This document shows, in pieces, positions 4,804 to 5,838 of a DNA stretch of 5,838 bases. The notes beneath the pieces are model-generated. The model saw nothing but the letters and a program-made list of their open reading frames with translations. It ran no database searches and was not told the DNA's origin. The stretch lies in the NCBI GenBank assembly GCA_937941555.1, contig CALDHJ010000473.1, positions 1 through 5,838 on the forward strand, read 5' to 3'. The position numbers and the translations under genes were made by a program. Positions within the stretch are counted from its first letter, which is position 1; each line of letters starts with the position of its first letter. This DNA comes from an uncultured Granulosicoccaceae bacterium. GTDB taxonomy: Bacteria > Pseudomonadota > Gammaproteobacteria > CALCKW01.

Positions 4804-5838
4804 GTGACCACGCCTTTTCTCTTCCCGGAACCCACCGCGACAGCCACCCGCTGGGGCCAGCTGCACGGCGCAGCACTCCCGCTCGCCATCGCCGAACACG
4901 CTGCGCGCACCGACAGACTGACTGTGGTGCTGCTGCCCGGCGCGAGTGATCTGCTCCAGCTCGAAGCACCGTTGCGCTGGTTTCTCGGTGACAGCGTGCC
5001 GCTGCGCGTAATCCCCGACTGGGAAACCCTGCCCTACGACCCCTTCTCGCCGCACCAGGACATCGTCTCGCAGCGCATCGAGGCGCTCTACCACCTTCAG
5101 CAACAGACCACTGGCGTGCTGCTGCTGCCGGTGCAAACCCTGCTGCAGCGCCTGGCACCACCGAGCTTCATACGCGGTCATGCGCTGATGCTCGAACGCG
5201 GCCAGACGCTCGACCCCGAGTCCTTGCAACGCGATTTGGTCGAGGCGGGATACCGCGCGGTCAGTCAGGTTCTCGAACACGGCGAGTTCGCGCGCCGCGG
5301 TTCACTGCTCGACCTCTACCCGATGGGCGCCGCGCACCCGTTTCGACTCGACTTCTTCGACGACGAGCTCGACTCGATCAAGGTGTTCGAACCCGAGACG
5401 CAGATCGCCACCGAGACGGTTGACGTGGTGCAACTGTTGCCGGCGCACGAGTTTCCGCTTAACGAGGACGGCATCAAACGTTTTCGGCAACAGTTCCGCG
5501 AGCGCTTCGAGCAATACGGTGGCAGCCCGATCTACCGCGACGTCACGGCCGGCATCGCGCCGTCGGGGATCGAGTACTACCAGCCGCTTTTTTTTGACGA
5601 GATGGCGTCGCTTGACGCCTACCTGCCCGCCGACATCTCGGTGCTGGCACTCGACGGTTGGCGCGAGGCGCTGGACCAACAATGGCAAAGCATCAGCGAC
5701 CGCTACGAGCAGATGCGCCACGATATCGAACGCCCCCTGCTGCCACCTGACGAGCTGTTCCAGAGCCGTGATTCGGTTGTCGAACAGATCGACGCGCGCC
5801 AGCCCGTGTTGCTCGGCGCATTTGAAGCCAAGGGCAAA
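4804..5838 (+). CDS. mfd: Transcription-repair coupling factor Mfd (partial, N-terminal 345 codons)
   Basis: Cytoplasmic ATP-dependent translocase that removes RNA polymerase stalled at DNA lesions and recruits UvrA/UvrB for nucleotide-excision repair. Only the UvrB-like N-terminal module is present; the RNA-polymerase-interacting domain, helicase motifs and C-terminal domain lie beyond the right edge (the family is about 1150 aa). The diagnostic motif is DWETLPYDPFSPHQDIVSQR (72-91), followed by VQTLLQRLAP (110-119), GHALMLERGQ (125-134), VLEHGEFARRGSLLDLYPMG (156-175), FRLDFFDDELDSIKVFEPET (180-199) and LLPAHEFPL (about 210-218). R165, R181 and F185 sit at the same numbers as residues reported, from memory, to bind UvrA in E. 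coli Mfd. The GTG start at 4804 is chosen because W73 and this patch then align with E. coli numbering exactly, and no in-frame ATG exists nearby upstream. No clear Shine-Dalgarno precedes it. It diverges from the TRAP operon. The reading frame is open to the window's last base. Confidence 0.97.
   Translation, partial: MTTPFLFPEPTATATRWGQLHGAALPLAIAEHAARTDRLTVVLLPGASDLLQLEAPLRWFLGDSVPLRVIPDWETLPYDPFSPHQDIVSQRIEALYHLQQQTTGVLLLPVQTLLQRLAPPSFIRGHALMLERGQTLDPESLQRDLVEAGYRAVSQVLEHGEFARRGSLLDLYPMGAAHPFRLDFFDDELDSIKVFEPETQIATETVDVVQLLPAHEFPLNEDGIKRFRQQFRERFEQYGGSPIYRDVTAGIAPSGIEYYQPLFFDEMASLDAYLPADISVLALDGWREALDQQWQSISDRYEQMRHDIERPLLPPDELFQSRDSVVEQIDARQPVLLGAFEAKGK

Noticed and set aside
4556..5280. 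Two long minus-strand frames opposite the start of mfd
   Set aside because: They are antisense to unmistakable Mfd sequence, with compositionally biased products. Only the last 19 codons of one frame, outside mfd, were kept as a speculative leader.
1..5838. Mobile elements, CRISPR arrays, tRNA or rRNA genes
   Set aside because: I saw no regularly spaced repeats, transposase motifs, terminal inverted repeats or cloverleaf-like sequence. The window is explained by four genes and their spacers.

Overview
The window looks like a stretch of bacterial chromosome from a moderately GC-rich, probably marine or saline-water gammaproteobacterium. I base this on the LolC/LolE-type permease, a Mfd that follows the E. 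coli protein residue for residue through its UvrA-binding patch, and a TAXI-type TRAP transporter. The genus cannot be named from this sequence. I see no mobile element, tRNA, rRNA or CRISPR array.

Layout, left to right. Positions 1-928 (minus strand) hold the N-terminal 309 codons of a lipoprotein-releasing ABC transporter permease (LolC/LolE family), cut by the left edge. After an 82-base gap, 1011-3347 (minus) encodes a complete 778-residue fused TRAP permease: DctQ-like, DctM-like and a C-terminal hydrophobic extension. A 128-base spacer (3348-3475) carries three consecutive perfect stem-loops. Positions 3476-4534 (minus) encode the matching periplasmic TAXI-family receptor, with a clear signal peptide. 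A 269-base divergent intergenic region (4535-4803) follows. From 4804 to the right edge (plus strand) lies the first 345 codons of mfd, the transcription-repair coupling factor.

Function. The receptor and permease form a two-gene, receptor-first operon for a sodium- or proton-driven TRAP uptake system of unknown substrate. The hairpins between them probably set the receptor:permease ratio. The flanking genes are housekeeping: lipoprotein export from the inner membrane (Lol) and transcription-coupled DNA repair (Mfd). In E. coli mfd and lolC are also near neighbours and divergently oriented, so the TRAP operon looks like a cargo module placed into a conserved chromosomal junction. Both TRAP genes have textbook Shine-Dalgarno sequences, while the two housekeeping genes do not.

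No wholly new system is evident. The points most worth a second look are the triple-hairpin spacer, the mfd/TRAP/lolC junction, the divergent TAXI ligand-site motif, and the cysteine-paired periplasmic loops.
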